Shown here: positions 15,820-22,687 of the stretch, piece after piece
How the letters are laid out: every line of letters starts with the position of its first letter
Position numbering within the stretch: position 1 is the stretch's first letter
From: an uncultured Clostridium sp.
GTDB lineage: Bacteria; Bacillota; Clostridia; TANB77; CAG-508
NCBI GenBank assembly: GCA_947647595.1
Contig: CANSKZ010000014.1
Coordinates: forward strand, 1-32,022
Length of the DNA: 32,022 nucleotides
Reading direction: 5' to 3'
Program-made: the position numbers and the translations under genes
The notes under the pieces: generated by a model
What the model was told of the DNA's origin: nothing
Database searches by the model: none
The model's input: only the letters and a program-made list of their open reading frames with translations

Positions 15820-15874
15820 ATTATAAGGTCTTGTGTCGAATAATGCAATCTTTTTTCGTCGACATATTTCGACA
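15820..15874 (-). promoter_or_regulatory. Promoter with tandem Spo0A-like boxes (membrane protein gene)
   Basis: TTGCAT (15848-15843), 17 bp, TATAAT (15825-15820) on the minus strand. Upstream, minus strand TGTCGAA-ATA-TGTCGAC (15874-15858) starts directly after the preceding stop codon. A further plus-strand TGTCGAA (15834-15840) sits between -35 and -10, where binding would repress. Confidence 0.7.
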
Positions 15875-16117
15875 TTAGTTAAATAAATTCTTGAACATTT
15901 TCTTCAAAGGAATAACTTTGGGTCTCTTACTCATCCCATCCGCCTGAATCAATTTATTCGTCACCGCCTCTTGTAAAACCACATCCGACTTAAAACTCTC
16001 ATTCTTTCTTATCGAATTAATCTCACAAAAAAGCACAACCTCTCGATAACTACACATCCAAAATTCATCCGGTTTCATTCCAAAATAATACGCCAAAGCC
16101 TCATAAGAATACACCAA
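15875..16117 (-). CDS. Tail assembly chaperone GT-type extension
   Basis: 80 residues shown from a TTG at 16117, but GAGGAG abuts that TTG, so independent initiation is doubtful. The frame is open further upstream and lies in the -1 frame relative to the end of the 149-aa gene (reading LEDIVSNIEISKNVEELV before SYEALAYYFGMKPDEFWM). That is the G/GT arrangement of siphovirus tail chaperones, where the second part is made by -1 frameshifting. No textbook slippery heptamer is visible; GAAAAAG at about 16178 is the best candidate. Confidence 0.65.
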   Translation of the reverse strand: MVYSYEALAYYFGMKPDEFWMCSYREVVLFCEINSIRKNESFKSDVVLQEAVTNKLIQADGMSKRPKVIPLKKMFKNLFN

Positions 16118-16161
16118 CTCCTCAACATTCTTACTAATTTCAATATTACTAACAATATCCT

Positions 16162-16611
16162 CTAACCCTTGTACCCTCTGAACTCTTTTTCTGCTACATT
16201 GCTGATTGCTTTTTCTGCTGAACTTTTTATAATTTCGTTCATATCGATTGACATATGATTTTTCATTTTTGCTTGTAATTCCTCTTCTGTCATCTTCTTG
16301 TTGAAAAAACCCATTTCATTGATACTCTCCGCAATTTCTACAAATATATCTCCATATGTCTTTTGGTTTTTTTCCATATATTCATCTAAGAAATCATATA
16401 CTTCATCTACATTCTTAAATGCTGATAATCCAGAATCATTATCTTCTCCAAATACTAATATGATATTTCCTAATGCATCTATATTATTTTCACTTAATGC
16501 ATTAAAATATATATCTTCAAAGTTCTTACCATTTAATAATTTTGTTACTTTTACTATACTTCTAGTTCTATAAACTAAATTTACTTTTTTATTATCTGTT
16601 TCTAATATCAT
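16162..16611 (-). CDS. Tail assembly chaperone, G-type
   Basis: 149 residues, MILETDNKKVNLVYRTRSIV at the start with AGGAGAGTAAAAA before the ATG. All-helical acidic protein directly between major tail protein and tape measure region, with motifs like LNGKNFEDIYFNAL and FVEIAESINEMGFF typical of Firmicute phage tail chaperones (gp12/gp13 or G-type). It would coat the tape measure during tail assembly. Its end overlaps the frame of the following extension. Confidence 0.82.
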   Translation of the reverse strand: MILETDNKKVNLVYRTRSIVKVTKLLNGKNFEDIYFNALSENNIDALGNIILVFGEDNDSGLSAFKNVDEVYDFLDEYMEKNQKTYGDIFVEIAESINEMGFFNKKMTEEELQAKMKNHMSIDMNEIIKSSAEKAISNVAEKEFRGYKG

Positions 16612-16629
16612 TTTTTACTCTCCTTTGCA

Positions 16630-16656
16630 AAAGAGAGCAAGCTTATGCTTGCTCTT
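16630..16656 (-). terminator. Hairpin after the major tail protein gene
   Basis: AGAGCAAGC-ATAA-GCTTGCTCT (16655-16634) on the minus strand followed by CTTTTG. The short T run suggests partial termination, which would lower expression of downstream chaperone and tape-measure genes compared with the abundant tail tube protein. Confidence 0.65.
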
Positions 16657-16660
16657 GTAT

Positions 16661-17125
16661 TTATTCTGTTGGAAAACCGTCGCTTTCCTCAACTTTTGTT
16701 GTTCTATAAAGTGTTACTTTATCTTTCAGAAACTCGTCAACTGAAATTGTATCACCAATGACAGTAAGACTTCCTTGGAATGTTTTTACAAGTGGTTTTC
16801 CTTCCACTTCTGCTGTATTGTCTGGATATTTCAAAAAGAAATATAAATCTTTCTTTTCAATCGCTTTTAATCTTTTATGCTGTGTTTGAGTGTAATAAAC
16901 AGGTACCTCGACGCTTCCTGCTTTTGTCTTCCCTGGTCTTACAAATTCATAATCGATATCTACTGCACCACCTGTAATCTGTTCTGGCGCTTCTTCTAAT
17001 GCCGGAATCTCCTCCGTATAACATATTTGTGTTCTCTCCCCTGTTTTCGTCTCTGCATACCACAATGTCGACAACGTACTAATATCTGGCATTAATTCTT
17101 TTGTTGTGCTTGTTGTTTCACTCAT
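16661..17125 (-). CDS. Major tail protein
   Basis: 154 residues, MSETTSTTKELMPDISTLST, behind TAAAGGAGGAATAAAAA. A beta-rich protein whose place between tail-terminator and chaperone genes and segments such as TGGAVDIDYEFVRPGKTKAG and LKYPDNTAEVEGKPLVKTFQ fit phage tail tube proteins. It would form the tube around the tape measure. A hairpin directly behind the stop may set its high relative expression. Confidence 0.82.
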   Translation of the reverse strand: MSETTSTTKELMPDISTLSTLWYAETKTGERTQICYTEEIPALEEAPEQITGGAVDIDYEFVRPGKTKAGSVEVPVYYTQTQHKRLKAIEKKDLYFFLKYPDNTAEVEGKPLVKTFQGSLTVIGDTISVDEFLKDKVTLYRTTKVEESDGFPTE

Positions 17126-17139
17126 TTTTTATTCCTCCT

Positions 17140-17526
17140 TTATTTTATAAAATCAAAAGAGTCCGTTATAGCATTATAACGAACTTCAAAAGTTATTGTA
17201 ATTCCATATTTTTTCGTTATGGAATCAAATATACTTGTACTTGTGTTTGTTCTGCAAAAATTCATTTCTCTTAAAACTTCTTCTACTTCATTTGTCATTT
17301 CCATGCATTTTCTTTGGCTTTTATCGTAACAAGTTATAGACACTTGAAAAGTTGATTTTATTGGAAATCCATTTTGTGTTTTATTAACTAATTTTAAAGG
17401 ATTGTGTAATTCTGTACAAGGAAATATGCTCTCTGTTGTTGGATTTGTTAATATAGATTCATAATTCAAAGTCTCTAACTTTTCATAAACCCAATCAGAT
17501 ACTTGTCTTTCACTTAAATCTCTCAT
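17140..17526 (-). CDS. Tail terminator/completion protein
   Basis: 128 residues from ATG 17526 (MRDLSERQVSDWVYEKLETL), which overlaps the upstream stop (ATGA) and has AGAGAGGTATGCAA at good distance; the ATG at 17532 is too close to that site. The alternating strands VSITCYDKSQRKCMEMTNEV and KKYGITITFEVRYNAI match minor tail proteins of the gp17/tail terminator group. Order connector, gp10-like, this gene, tail tube is standard for siphoviruses. Confidence 0.78.
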   Translation of the reverse strand: MRDLSERQVSDWVYEKLETLNYESILTNPTTESIFPCTELHNPLKLVNKTQNGFPIKSTFQVSITCYDKSQRKCMEMTNEVEEVLREMNFCRTNTSTSIFDSITKKYGITITFEVRYNAITDSFDFIK

Positions 17527-18064
17527 TTGCATACCTCTCTCAACATTTCTTCTATTTTCTTTTTCACAATTTCCACATTTTCATTTCTCGATTGAAACTC
17601 ACCATCCGTCAAAAAATGATTTGCCTTACTTCCTCTTGCTACATAGAATTGATTATTTCCTATTGTAACAATCGGATAATTCAAACTACGTCCAACTTTA
17701 TTCACTGGAATATACCACTCTGTATAACCAGACTCAATAAAATGCTTCGTCCTTCCAACATGCTCCTGTTCAGCAAATCCACCAGTCCCAAAATATTCAA
17801 ACCATAAATAAGACTGTCCAGCCTCTGTCATAAATTTACTAGGGTCAGCATACACACGACCGTTTCACTTCTTTAGTTGACATATTCACCATTTCACAAA
17901 TAATTCCTTGTTCATTGTGACCGTCTTTCTAATCTTATCGCATATCCACGAATATTTTTTATGACATCCTCTATACTCTCTGACACACTTCCAACCAATT
18001 GACTCGTTATCCTATCCAATCGCTTAAAATTATGTTTCATCTTAAACTTTACACTAATTCCCAT
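17523..18064 (-). CDS. HK97 gp10-like tail/neck protein (needs two +1 recoding events)
   Basis: 542 nt, equal to 180 codons plus two bases. Start at ATG 18064 (MGISVKFKMKHNFKRLDRIT) with TTTGGAGAAATACA, overlapping the previous gene. The zero frame stops at 17914-17912; a middle fragment and a last frame from about 17860 complete the protein. Skipping a C at 17923 and at 17862 gives IRLERGHNEQGIICEMVNMS, then TKEVKGRVYADPSKFM and WFEYFGTGGFAEQEHVGRTK, the well-known gp10 family pattern ending in HFIESGYTEWYIPVNK. It works in tail completion. Without recoding only 51 of 179 residues would be made. Confidence 0.87.
17860..17862 (-). other. +1 recoding site 5 (CGGT, gp10-like gene)
   Basis: Minus strand GTG AAA C GGT CGT GTG TAT. 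Skipping C gives EVKGRVYADP, matching the family's GRVY motif as I recall it. Without the skip the frame ends in TGA four codons later. Confidence 0.85.
17921..17923 (-). other. +1 recoding site 6 (CGGT, gp10-like gene)
   Basis: Minus strand GAA AGA C GGT CAC AAT GAA. Skipping C gives RLERGHNEQGI; the family usually has GHNE here. Without it the frame ends CGG TCA CAA TGA. Confidence 0.85.
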
Positions 18065-18389
18065 TGTATTTCTCCAAACGATACATATTTGTATTACCAA
18101 TTTTACTTTGGTCTAAAACTCGATACTCTGGAACAAAATGACTACTCTTTGAAATATCCGTTAAAGATACCCCATAACCATTTTCAATACAATAATTTTT
18201 ATTTGTTCTAGCCTTATAAATATTATAATTAACTTCTCCACTTGATTTTCTATCTAATTCATTAATATCATTTTGCAAATTCAAAAAAGCAGTAGAAACA
18301 AATTTCCACGTCTTTTTTATTTCCCCATGGTCTTTTCTTTCTTCTGCTTTACTAACAAAAACCTTACTTAAATTTCTTAGTAACATCAT
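18054..18389 (-). CDS. Head closure / head-tail joining protein
   Basis: 111 residues, starting MMLLRNLSKVFVSKAEERKD after TTAGGAGGCTGAA. The compact beta-barrel-like sequence (KTWKFVSTAFLNLQNDINEL and EYRVLDQSKIGNTNMYRLEK) and place between the gp6-like connector and gp10-like gene indicate a stopper or gp16-type protein. It overlaps both neighbours by a few bases. Confidence 0.72.
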   Translation of the reverse strand: MMLLRNLSKVFVSKAEERKDHGEIKKTWKFVSTAFLNLQNDINELDRKSSGEVNYNIYKARTNKNYCIENGYGVSLTDISKSSHFVPEYRVLDQSKIGNTNMYRLEKYNGN

Positions 18390-18709
18390 TTCAGCCTCCT
18401 AACACCATTTTTAATCATATTAGAACGCATCTTATCCACAATGTCCTCAAATGAATTAGAAATACTCCCTTCGACATTCGAAAGTAATCCTTCTGCACCT
18501 CTTGTCAAATATTCAGATCTTACTGCCTTACTAATGTATGGAAATAACTTTTCATCATTACACTCTCGATTTGAAATATCGCAGGCAATAGAAGTTATCT
18601 CTTCAATTAACTTCTTCAATACTTCATCTGTATTTTCAACATAATTAGCCCCTAAAATTGGCTTTATTCTACTTAAATAATCTAAAATTACTTCGTTTTT
18701 CTTTAACAT
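18386..18709 (-). CDS. Head-tail connector (gp6/gp15-like)
   Basis: 107 residues, MLKKNEVILDYLSRIKPILG; all helical, with ITSIACDISNRECNDEKLFP and AVRSEYLTRGAEGLLSNVEG, the usual pattern of phage gp6-like connector proteins, ending in a basic RMSNMIKNGVRRLK-like tail (positions 94-107). It sits directly after the capsid region, as expected for the adaptor ring under the portal. Confidence 0.78.
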   Translation of the reverse strand: MLKKNEVILDYLSRIKPILGANYVENTDEVLKKLIEEITSIACDISNRECNDEKLFPYISKAVRSEYLTRGAEGLLSNVEGSISNSFEDIVDKMRSNMIKNGVRRLK

Positions 18710-18725
18710 TCCATTGCCTGCCTTT

Positions 18726-18860
18726 CTATTTATTTTCTTGTGCTTCTTTTAGTTTTATTTCTTTTTTTATTTCTGTATAAAACTTAGATTGTTTCATCTC
18801 TTCTTCCATAAATTTGGAAGTTGGAATAAAGACATTTCCATTTTTATCTTTAAATTTCAT
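18726..18860 (-). CDS. Small charged head-region protein, 44 aa
   Basis: MKFKDKNGNVFIPTSKFMEE, then EMKQSKFYTEIKKEIKLKEA and QENK. Strong AGGAGGAATAAGAT site. It resembles short proteins found after capsid genes in Firmicute phages, role unknown; a capsid accessory or connector peptide is possible. It fills the gap between capsid and connector and is too short for most ORF cut-offs. Confidence 0.72.
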   Translation of the reverse strand: MKFKDKNGNVFIPTSKFMEEEMKQSKFYTEIKKEIKLKEAQENK

Positions 18861-18872
18861 ATCTTATTCCTC

Positions 18873-20057
18873 CTATCCTTTAGATACAATTCGAGCAATC
18901 GCAATTTCTTTATGATTATAATAATTTCCATCAGAACCTTTTACCAAATCCCAATTTTCGCCATTGGCTAATTCTTCATCTGTTGGCGAATCCGTTGCTT
19001 GGCTAGTCATCAAATAACTTATGCCATGTGGCATAAATACTTTCCTTTGTCTTTCATATAAGTAATCTTTATCATTGTCAGCATCTCGGTCCATTTCGTG
19101 AGGCATCTTTGCTCCAATATCTTCATAATCAAAAGCCCCCTTACCAAACACATAAGTAACAAATTTAGGTGTTTCACTTTTTGAAGCTTCATAATAGTTT
19201 CCAATGCTTCCTACAGCTGGACTTTCTACTGCTGTATATTTTACATTAGTACCTGTTCCAGATTTGGTATAATATGCCTTACCTTCTATTATCACTGTAT
19301 CTGTTGTTTTTGCATATACTGTTTCATATTCTTCCGTAATTTCATCATACTCAACCACTGTTTTACCATTCCAAGTATATAAATTCAATTCCCTCTCGAT
19401 TCCATTTGGATCCGTATATCTTAAATTCTGAATTAATTTTTTGCCTTCTAAGTTTGTTACAATTGTTGAATTAGCAATCACTACTGCAAATTTCCTTCTT
19501 CTGTCTCCGCAAGCTTTTTGTAATGCTGTATTCAATGTTGTCTCTTCAATAGAGCTGTTCGTTTCTCCTGATATATCGTAAGTATGTTTCTCAGCAAATT
19601 CTTTCCCAGCATCTGTTGTAATACCAAATATTGCTTTTGTTATAATTAATAAAACATCTTCCCAAGCACTATCCCAATAATCTGACAATTGTGCTGCAAT
19701 TTGACTCATAAAGTCTTTTTTGGATGTTACATCATATGTAAAATCTTCTTCGAAAAATTTATCTTTTCTGCCAATCACAACCACACCTTGTTTGTAAGTC
19801 GGCAATGTTTTTCCATTATCATACTTTGTTTTTCCATCATAATTGACTGGTTTTCCATTCAGTCTTCCTACCATTGGAATTACTCCATAAACAGAACCAG
19901 TCTGTGAAGAAAATAACTCCCTAATTTTACTATTTCCTTGCAATACTCCTGACTTTATCAGTAAATTCAACCTCTCCTGTGGTATCGTATCATAATAAGC
20001 TCCAAATGCTCTTTCATTAAAATATTTTTGATTAAAAACTCCCTTATTCTCTGTCAT
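18873..20057 (-). CDS. Major capsid protein
   Basis: 394 residues from ATG 20057 (MTENKGVFNQKYFNERAFGA) with GAGAGGAAAAAAAT; the longer frame to 20120 adds a basic, uncoded-looking tail over the scaffold gene end and was not used. The segment FEEDFTYDVTSKKDFMSQIA and the ending with MTSQATDSPTDEELANGENW fit HK97-fold coat proteins of Firmicute phages. Residues about 250-300 hold an insertion (VIIEGKAYYTKSGTGTNVKY, then AVGSIGNYYEASKSE), a beta-rich module I have seen inserted in clostridial phage structural proteins, perhaps a surface domain. Confidence 0.87.
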   Translation of the reverse strand: MTENKGVFNQKYFNERAFGAYYDTIPQERLNLLIKSGVLQGNSKIRELFSSQTGSVYGVIPMVGRLNGKPVNYDGKTKYDNGKTLPTYKQGVVVIGRKDKFFEEDFTYDVTSKKDFMSQIAAQLSDYWDSAWEDVLLIITKAIFGITTDAGKEFAEKHTYDISGETNSSIEETTLNTALQKACGDRRRKFAVVIANSTIVTNLEGKKLIQNLRYTDPNGIERELNLYTWNGKTVVEYDEITEEYETVYAKTTDTVIIEGKAYYTKSGTGTNVKYTAVESPAVGSIGNYYEASKSETPKFVTYVFGKGAFDYEDIGAKMPHEMDRDADNDKDYLYERQRKVFMPHGISYLMTSQATDSPTDEELANGENWDLVKGSDGNYYNHKEIAIARIVSKG

Positions 20058-20082
20058 ATTTTTTTCCTCTCTTTCTCTATTT

Positions 20083-20673
20083 TTAATTTTTATACTTCGG
20101 TAAATTACATAGTTCTTCATAAGTCATTTCACTTTCTGACTTCTGTGTTCCTTTGTAATCTCCTGTTTGTGGTGGTGTTTCCCTAGAATATTCATTTATC
20201 GCTATTTCTCTTTCTTTTTTTACTGCCTTTTCTAAAACTCCTAGCTTGTTCTTTATTGTTTCTGCTGTTTCGTATTCAAAATTAATCGTACTTACAATAT
20301 CTAGTGAAATACCTTTTTCACTCGCTTGTTTGATAGTTTCAGTTCTTAAATTATCGATCGCATTTTGTTTTTCTGCTTTTTCTGCTCTTTGCTTCCATTG
20401 CTCTAGCTCATAATTTCTTTTTTGTTCTTCATCCATCTTAGCGAGTTTTTCTGCTTCTGCTTGTTTCGTTTTGCTTTCTTCTTCCCATTTTGCTTTAGCA
20501 TTAGCTACTGCAGTTTGCATAGCTTGTGTTTTTTGACTATCCACAAACGATTGAAATTCCTTATTCGTCTTCATCATTTCTGCATAATCAATTTTGCTTT
20601 CTGTTGCATTATCTGCCCCAGCGTTCTCTGTTGTTGCTTCTGCCCCAACATTCTCTTTTTTCCCATTTTCCAT
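20083..20673 (-). CDS. DUF4355-like scaffold protein
   Basis: 196 residues from ATG 20673 (MENGKKENVGAEATTENAGA), with CAAGGAGTAAAA; the ATG at 20700 has no good site. An acidic, disordered N-terminus, a long coiled coil (AKWEEESKTKQAEAEKLAKM) and a compact end (EREIAINEYSRETPPQTGDY) are typical of DUF4355 minor structural/scaffold proteins placed before the capsid gene. It guides procapsid assembly. It follows a terminator at 20764-20794. Confidence 0.85.
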   Translation of the reverse strand: MENGKKENVGAEATTENAGADNATESKIDYAEMMKTNKEFQSFVDSQKTQAMQTAVANAKAKWEEESKTKQAEAEKLAKMDEEQKRNYELEQWKQRAEKAEKQNAIDNLRTETIKQASEKGISLDIVSTINFEYETAETIKNKLGVLEKAVKKEREIAINEYSRETPPQTGDYKGTQKSESEMTYEELCNLPKYKN

Positions 20674-20763
20674 TTTTACTCCTTGTCCCAATTTGTTCAT
20701 TCAAGCCCAAATTGTAACTAAAATTTCGTTTCTTTTATTACGCCTAACCACGATAAAACGGCA

Positions 20764-20794
20764 ACAAAAAAAGAAGTGGTCGACTTCACTTCTT
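20764..20794 (-). terminator. Terminator between MuF and scaffold genes
   Basis: Minus strand AAGAAGTG-AAGTCGAC-CACTTCTT followed by TTTTT. It lies inside the head operon, so late transcription must read through or restart. Also usable on the plus strand (CACTTCTTTTC). Confidence 0.8.
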
Positions 20795-20858
20795 TTCAAT
20801 CTATAATTATAAAAATTTATAGCTTATTTGTAAATAATTTGAATTTTTACATAAAGTA

Positions 20859-20886
20859 TTGATATTAACCTAATTTATAGTATAAT
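20859..20886 (+). promoter_or_regulatory. Plus-strand promoter for RNA C
   Basis: TTGATA (20859-20864), 16-bp spacer, TATAAT (20881-20886) on the plus strand, against the direction of the head operon. Confidence 0.65.
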
Positions 20887-20892
20887 TAATTA

Positions 20893-20948
20893 TTAATGAA
20901 ATCGGTTTCAATCCCTTTGGATATATAGTCGGTTTCATTTTCTTTTAT
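20893..20948 (+). ncRNA. Candidate small RNA C with terminator hairpin
   Basis: About 55 nt. AATGAAATCGG (20895-20905) pairs with TCGGTTTCATT region (20929-20939) using G-U pairs that exist only in plus-strand RNA; TTTCTTTT follows. The two copies of TCGGTTTCA (20902 and 20929) are a direct repeat. No ribosome site or ORF. A third opposing hairpin transcript besides RNAs A and B. Confidence 0.5.
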
Positions 20949-20961
20949 AAACACCCTTAGC

Positions 20962-21108
20962 CTATTTATTTAATTCTTTTTCTAAATATATTTTATATTG
21001 TTCTATGCTATCGAAATCATCCCAGTTAAATCGTTTAGGATGTTTTCCATTTTTCTTCTCACATTTTTCAAATAATTCTTTTATTGTCTCATTTAATATA
21101 TTTTTCAT
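20962..21108 (-). CDS. Small protein overlapping the MuF toxin-like gene, 48 aa
   Basis: MKNILNETIKELFEKCEKKN, then GKHPKRFNWDDFDSIEQYKI and YLEKELNK with TAG at 20964-20962. The ATG lies inside the last codons of the minor head gene (20-bp overlap, other frame), so translation is coupled. Charged and helical. Because the upstream protein has a zincin-type C-terminus like polymorphic MuF toxins, this is a candidate immunity or partner protein; that is inference from position only. Confidence 0.65.
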   Translation of the reverse strand: MKNILNETIKELFEKCEKKNGKHPKRFNWDDFDSIEQYKIYLEKELNK

Positions 21109-22676
21109 ATTTTCTAATTACTTCCTCTTTTATATTATTTAAAGATGTTATCTCGCCTATCACATCTAATGTTTTTGTATTGTCATTCAAATAAGCTGAC
21201 ATAATATTAGCAGACAATTCACTTTTAACATTATTTATGTCGTACCAATAATCGTAATCATGTCCATATCTTCCAGCTATATTGTCATAAGTTAAACTTG
21301 AAAAGATGTCTCCTAAAGTCATATTTTCAAAATATTCTTTATCTTTGAACATATCTATATACTTTTGGCTATTAGAAACAATATAATTCTCCGTTCTTCT
21401 TAAATCGTTTTCCATATTTAATTTATCACTTATATTATTTCTTTTATCAATTAAGTGTATTATCTCATGTGTTAAACTTTCTCTCATATCATAACCTTCG
21501 AAATCTTTGTGAGTTGGATTTATTATTATTTTATCCTTATCTATATTGTAATACATAGGTTTTGAAGCAGTATTATCAATTAATAAGTTATCATCTGTTA
21601 AATATTTATTAAATAGTCTCTTGACCTTTTTGTTTAGTTTGGTATTTTTAATTAATGGTTCTATATCTTTATCAATTCTAGGTATATTAAAATTATACTC
21701 TTTTTCTTCCTCTTTTGCAATAGTCGGCAAATAAGTAATTGTACTTCTACACCAATGAAATCCGTCATTAATTGGTGGCAAATTCAATCCCACAACCAAT
21801 CCATAGCAACGATATTTAACTAGGCTTCCATTTGTTTTGCTATATCTATAGAACTCATTCCAATCATCTAAAAAAAACTCTTGTCTATTCAAGCTTTGAC
21901 ATTCTTTTGTTGTCGCTTCATCTTCAATTGATATAAATTTACATTTTGCTTTCTCATCAAAACAATATATTCCTTGCATCTTTGCTTGGTTATTTAAACC
22001 TATTAGTGTTAAATCAACATCACCAGAGATCTTATCCCCATTTATGCATAACTTTGCATTTTGCTGTTTTTTTATAAGATTTTGAAAAATAGCATCCTCA
22101 ATTTGATTTTCTTTATTCTGCTGAATATTTATTACACATTGTCTGTAAATTTGTTCTGCATTATATTTTATAGTAGCCTCTACATATTGCTTCCAAACAT
22201 AACCCTTACTATTAGGCATATCCAATAAACTCAAAAAAACAGCATCTGGTATCACAGACACTATTTTCTTTTTCCTCAACGTTTCATTTACCTCTTCTTG
22301 CCCCTGCTCATAATAGTAATTAGCCACATCCTTAAATAAATTCAACTCCGTTTTATTCACTTTGCTTTGTTCTTCTATATAAGCACCATATATCAACAAT
22401 TCTAATATTTCACTATTCTTAACCCTTGTTCTCCTATATACATTACTTGCCAATATTCCAAAATATCCATTCAAAAGTCCAGCATCCTTCATCTCCTCTA
22501 TATAAATATTCATTCTATTTTTCGTTTTATTATCTGATATATTATACAAATTATCTGATGTAAAATGATATGTATCAAATATCATTTGTAATCTTTCTTG
22601 CTTTTGTTTACTTACCCTATTATAAATCCTCTTCAATTCACGCATCTTACCGATTATGATGTTGCCAATATTCCAT
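21089..22676 (-). CDS. MuF-like minor head protein with C-terminal zincin domain (needs one +1 recoding event)
   Basis: 1588 nt, 529 codons plus one base. The proper start is ATG 22676 after GGAATAGAGGTGTTGTAG: MEYWQHHN, then C skipped, GKMRELKRIYNRVSKQKQER. The ATG at 22645 in the second frame has ATCGGTAAG before it, a poor site. The first 290 residues are head-morphogenesis-like, closing with INDGFHWCRSTITYLP (about 303-317), the conserved end of MuF-type domains. The remainder is a separate domain with SLTHEIIHLID (HExxH at about 403-407) and a later Glu in SELSANIMSAY, so a probable zinc metalloprotease. Such C-terminal additions are known for MuF polymorphic toxins injected with DNA. 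Confidence 0.82.
22650..22652 (-). other. +1 recoding site 7 (CGGT, MuF gene N-terminus)
   Basis: Minus strand CAT CAT AAT C GGT AAG ATG. The frame from the well-placed ATG 22676 stops at once (CGG TAA) unless the C is skipped; then it joins the 518-residue frame. Confidence 0.75.
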
Positions 22677-22687
22677 CTACAACACCT

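Noticed and set aside
20893..20948. CRISPR-like or type III antitoxin repeat (two TCGGTTTCA copies)
   Set aside because: Only two short copies that form the stem of a terminator hairpin; no array.
2663..22676. Reading the seven broken genes as ordinary pseudogenes
   Set aside because: Random decay would give mixed insertions, deletions and stops; here all seven changes are the same base in the same context and the rest of each gene is intact. Kept open only is a systematic sequence error.
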